64,000 nt of DNA from Chlamydia crocodili (GTDB taxonomy: Bacteria; Chlamydiota; Chlamydiia; Chlamydiales; Chlamydiaceae): assembly GCF_018343815.1 (NCBI RefSeq), contig NZ_CP060791.1:1010113-1074112 (forward strand). The letters run 5' to 3'. The notes beneath the pieces are model-generated. The model was not told the origin of the DNA and did no database searches. It saw nothing but the letters and a program-made list of their open reading frames with translations. Of the stretch, positions 62,588 to 64,000 are shown piece by piece; the stretch's first letter is position 1; each line of letters begins with the position of its first letter. The position numbers were made by a program, and so were the translations under genes.

Positions 62588-64000
62588 ATGTCAATTTCCG
62601 GAAATAGCAATATTTCTCCTTCAGGACCTGATAAATGGGATCCCGCAATTATGGGAAAACAGCCGGAGTCATTATCGGGTCCTAAAGAGTCGATATTTTC
62701 TGAAACAAAGGAAACCTCTTCTAGAAAGCAGGAGGCTATGATCCAGTCTGGAGTTAGCGCGAATTATGAGACCGATCTCCAGATTAATGAGGGAAAATAT
62801 CGAAAGACGCAGGAAAAAGCCTCATCATCTCCTAAATCAAAACTACGGGGAGCTTTTTCAAAAGTGCGTGCTAGTGTCCAGGGATTTCTCTCAGGGTTTG
62901 GTACAAGAGCCTCTAGAATTTCTGCTCGTAAGGCAGAGGCTGATGGAGAAGGAAGATCCATGTTGCCCAGTGATATGGAAATGGTCAGTAAGAAGGGGAA
63001 CCGTATTTCTCCAGAAATGCAGGGATTTTATTTAGATGCATCTGGGATTAGTGACACCTCTTCAGATGTTTCTATGCTTTCTCTAGAGTCGTTGTGCTCC
63101 ACATCCTTAGCCTCATTCTCGATATCAAGAGAGGAGATCAGTGCTGCGGAAACCTCTTCAGTAGCTTCATTTGGTTCATTTCAGATGGCTAGAACGTCGA
63201 TAACAGAGTCTACAGTGACTGCCTGGACCGTAAACCGTCTAGGTGGAGAAATAATTAGTACAATCTTAGATCCAAATATAGAGACTTCTTCTTTATTGCG
63301 TAGGGCTTCTCTTGTTGGTAATGAGGGTATGGTAGATCTGTCGGATTTAGAAAATCGCGGTCTTAGCACAGATATGCGTGCAGAAAACACCTCAAAAAAT
63401 ACAAAAATTATTGATTCAGGTCGTGATGCTGGCAGAGTTGAGGATGTAGATTTAGAGGGATCAGGGATTTTAGAAACCTCTGCGAAAGAAGCTGAAAAGA
63501 AAGAAAGTCGAGAAGATCTTTTAAAAGACCAGCTTGCTCTAGCAAAAATGATGGAAAGTTTACTATCTTCCGGGGCTCCTGCATCTGTTTATGTGCCTTT
63601 AGGAGCTACATGGTCGGAGGGAAGTACAAGCTTTCCTCCTCCAAAATTTTCTGGGACAGTGACACAAAGTTATAATGATAAACCGGAACATTCTCCTATG
63701 GGAGTCTCTAGTGATCAAGGACATGCAGATTTTTCATCTATAGATAAATCAGGAAATGTGGTAAAAAGTCTTCCGTTATTTGCAGATCATAGTGAAAAAA
63801 CCTATCGTTTTCCTGTCGATCCCTCTTCTAGTGATAGTATTCCGGATTTAAGTCACAACGGAGCTGTAAGTTTCTCTGGTTTGTCAGATAATGATCCAGT
63901 ATTTTTACCAGTTCCTGAAGAAAACCCTGAACCGAAATATAATGCCTCTGCAGGATCAACGGGATTTGATACGGTAAGTTCAGCATATTTATTTTCCTCT
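62588..64000 (+). CDS. Large Ser-rich putative secreted protein, CT082-like (N-terminal 471 aa)
   Basis: The frame is open from ATG 62588 to the window end. The N-terminus (MSISGNSNISPSGPDKWDPA) is Ser/Pro-rich with no hydrophobic signal, consistent with type III secretion. Residues ~60-115 are basic (SSPKSKLRGAFSKVRASVQG). The remainder is low-complexity, Ser/Glu/Asp-rich with short helical stretches (EDLLKDQLALAKMMESLLSS at ~317-336). No enzymatic domain is visible in this part. Its position directly after ltuB matches CT082, a reported type III substrate in C. trachomatis. I considered TARP, but its neighbours differ and no tyrosine repeats are present. The C-terminus is outside the window. 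Confidence 0.7.
   Translation, partial: MSISGNSNISPSGPDKWDPAIMGKQPESLSGPKESIFSETKETSSRKQEAMIQSGVSANYETDLQINEGKYRKTQEKASSSPKSKLRGAFSKVRASVQGFLSGFGTRASRISARKAEADGEGRSMLPSDMEMVSKKGNRISPEMQGFYLDASGISDTSSDVSMLSLESLCSTSLASFSISREEISAAETSSVASFGSFQMARTSITESTVTAWTVNRLGGEIISTILDPNIETSSLLRRASLVGNEGMVDLSDLENRGLSTDMRAENTSKNTKIIDSGRDAGRVEDVDLEGSGILETSAKEAEKKESREDLLKDQLALAKMMESLLSSGAPASVYVPLGATWSEGSTSFPPPKFSGTVTQSYNDKPEHSPMGVSSDQGHADFSSIDKSGNVVKSLPLFADHSEKTYRFPVDPSSSDSIPDLSHNGAVSFSGLSDNDPVFLPVPEENPEPKYNASAGSTGFDTVSSAYLFSS

Noticed and set aside
62588-64000. Assignment of the terminal gene as TARP
   Set aside because: The neighbour is ltuB rather than murA/yebC and no tyrosine-rich repeats are present; the CT082 position fits better. 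The C-terminus would be needed to exclude it fully.

Overview
The window is a chromosomal segment of a Chlamydiaceae genome. The gene order, A+T-rich composition and diagnostic genes (Hc2 histone hctB, LtuB, ytgABCD with a repressor fused to YtgC, ADP/ATP translocase, FlhA and sigma-28 without flagella, many bilobed-hydrophobic Inc-type proteins) fit the Chlamydophila side of the genus (caviae/felis/psittaci/abortus/pecorum-like) rather than C. trachomatis. CT numbers below are C. trachomatis D equivalents recalled from memory, not looked up. No insertion sequence, integrase, rRNA operon or CRISPR array was seen; there is one tRNA (Pro, UGG).

Layout. 1-3.9 kb: a CT253-like lipoprotein, a tiny lipoprotein, two tandem paralogous Inc-like proteins and an Inc-like protein with a macro-like domain. 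4.2-9.4 kb: PP2C phosphatase, NifS-like protein, two CNNM/CorC-type membrane proteins, an FtsB/DivIC-like protein and dCTP deaminase (CT259-CT255, then CT039). 10-19.7 kb: ruvB, spoIID-like, glgX, slc1-like chaperone, ssb, pepA, hctB, a HolA-like protein and an RsmI-like methylase (CT040-CT048). 19.8-23 kb: an accessory island with a Cys-tailed membrane protein and two convergent paralogs carrying phage tail-fibre-like repeats, at the CT049-CT051 position. 23-31.2 kb: hemW, CT053, sucAB, pgeF/yfiH, ispG. 31.5-35.3 kb: three more Inc-like proteins of the macro-like family (CT058 position). 35.5-47.9 kb: ferredoxin, tRNA-Pro, flhA, fliA, a small Inc-like protein, tyrS, gnd, lepA, a DUF1389 protein, ATP/ADP translocase and CT066. 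48.4-55.5 kb: ytgABCD-dxr-rseP. 55.5-62.2 kb: a secreted hydrolase, recF, dnaN, smpB, apbE, folD, an MreD-like protein and ltuB. The window ends inside a large Ser-rich protein at the CT082 position, preceded by an undescribed structured RNA-like element with a perfect intrinsic terminator.

How the genes connect. Sigma-28 (37977-38750) and a recognisable sigma-28 promoter in front of hctB (17234-17261) are both present, so a late-stage regulator and a target sit in one window. YtgCR couples metal import to iron-dependent repression. SpoIID-like, FtsB-like and MreD-like proteins are all candidates for the FtsZ-less, peptidoglycan-ring-based division machinery.

The most notable signal is a four-member paralogous family of predicted inclusion-membrane proteins whose C-terminal domains look like macro (ADP-ribose-binding) domains. 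One copy (34114-35322) keeps canonical GDIT, NAAN and GGGG motifs; the other three are progressively degenerate. This suggests a host-facing ADP-ribose reader or eraser, but it is an inference from visible motifs and has not been tested.
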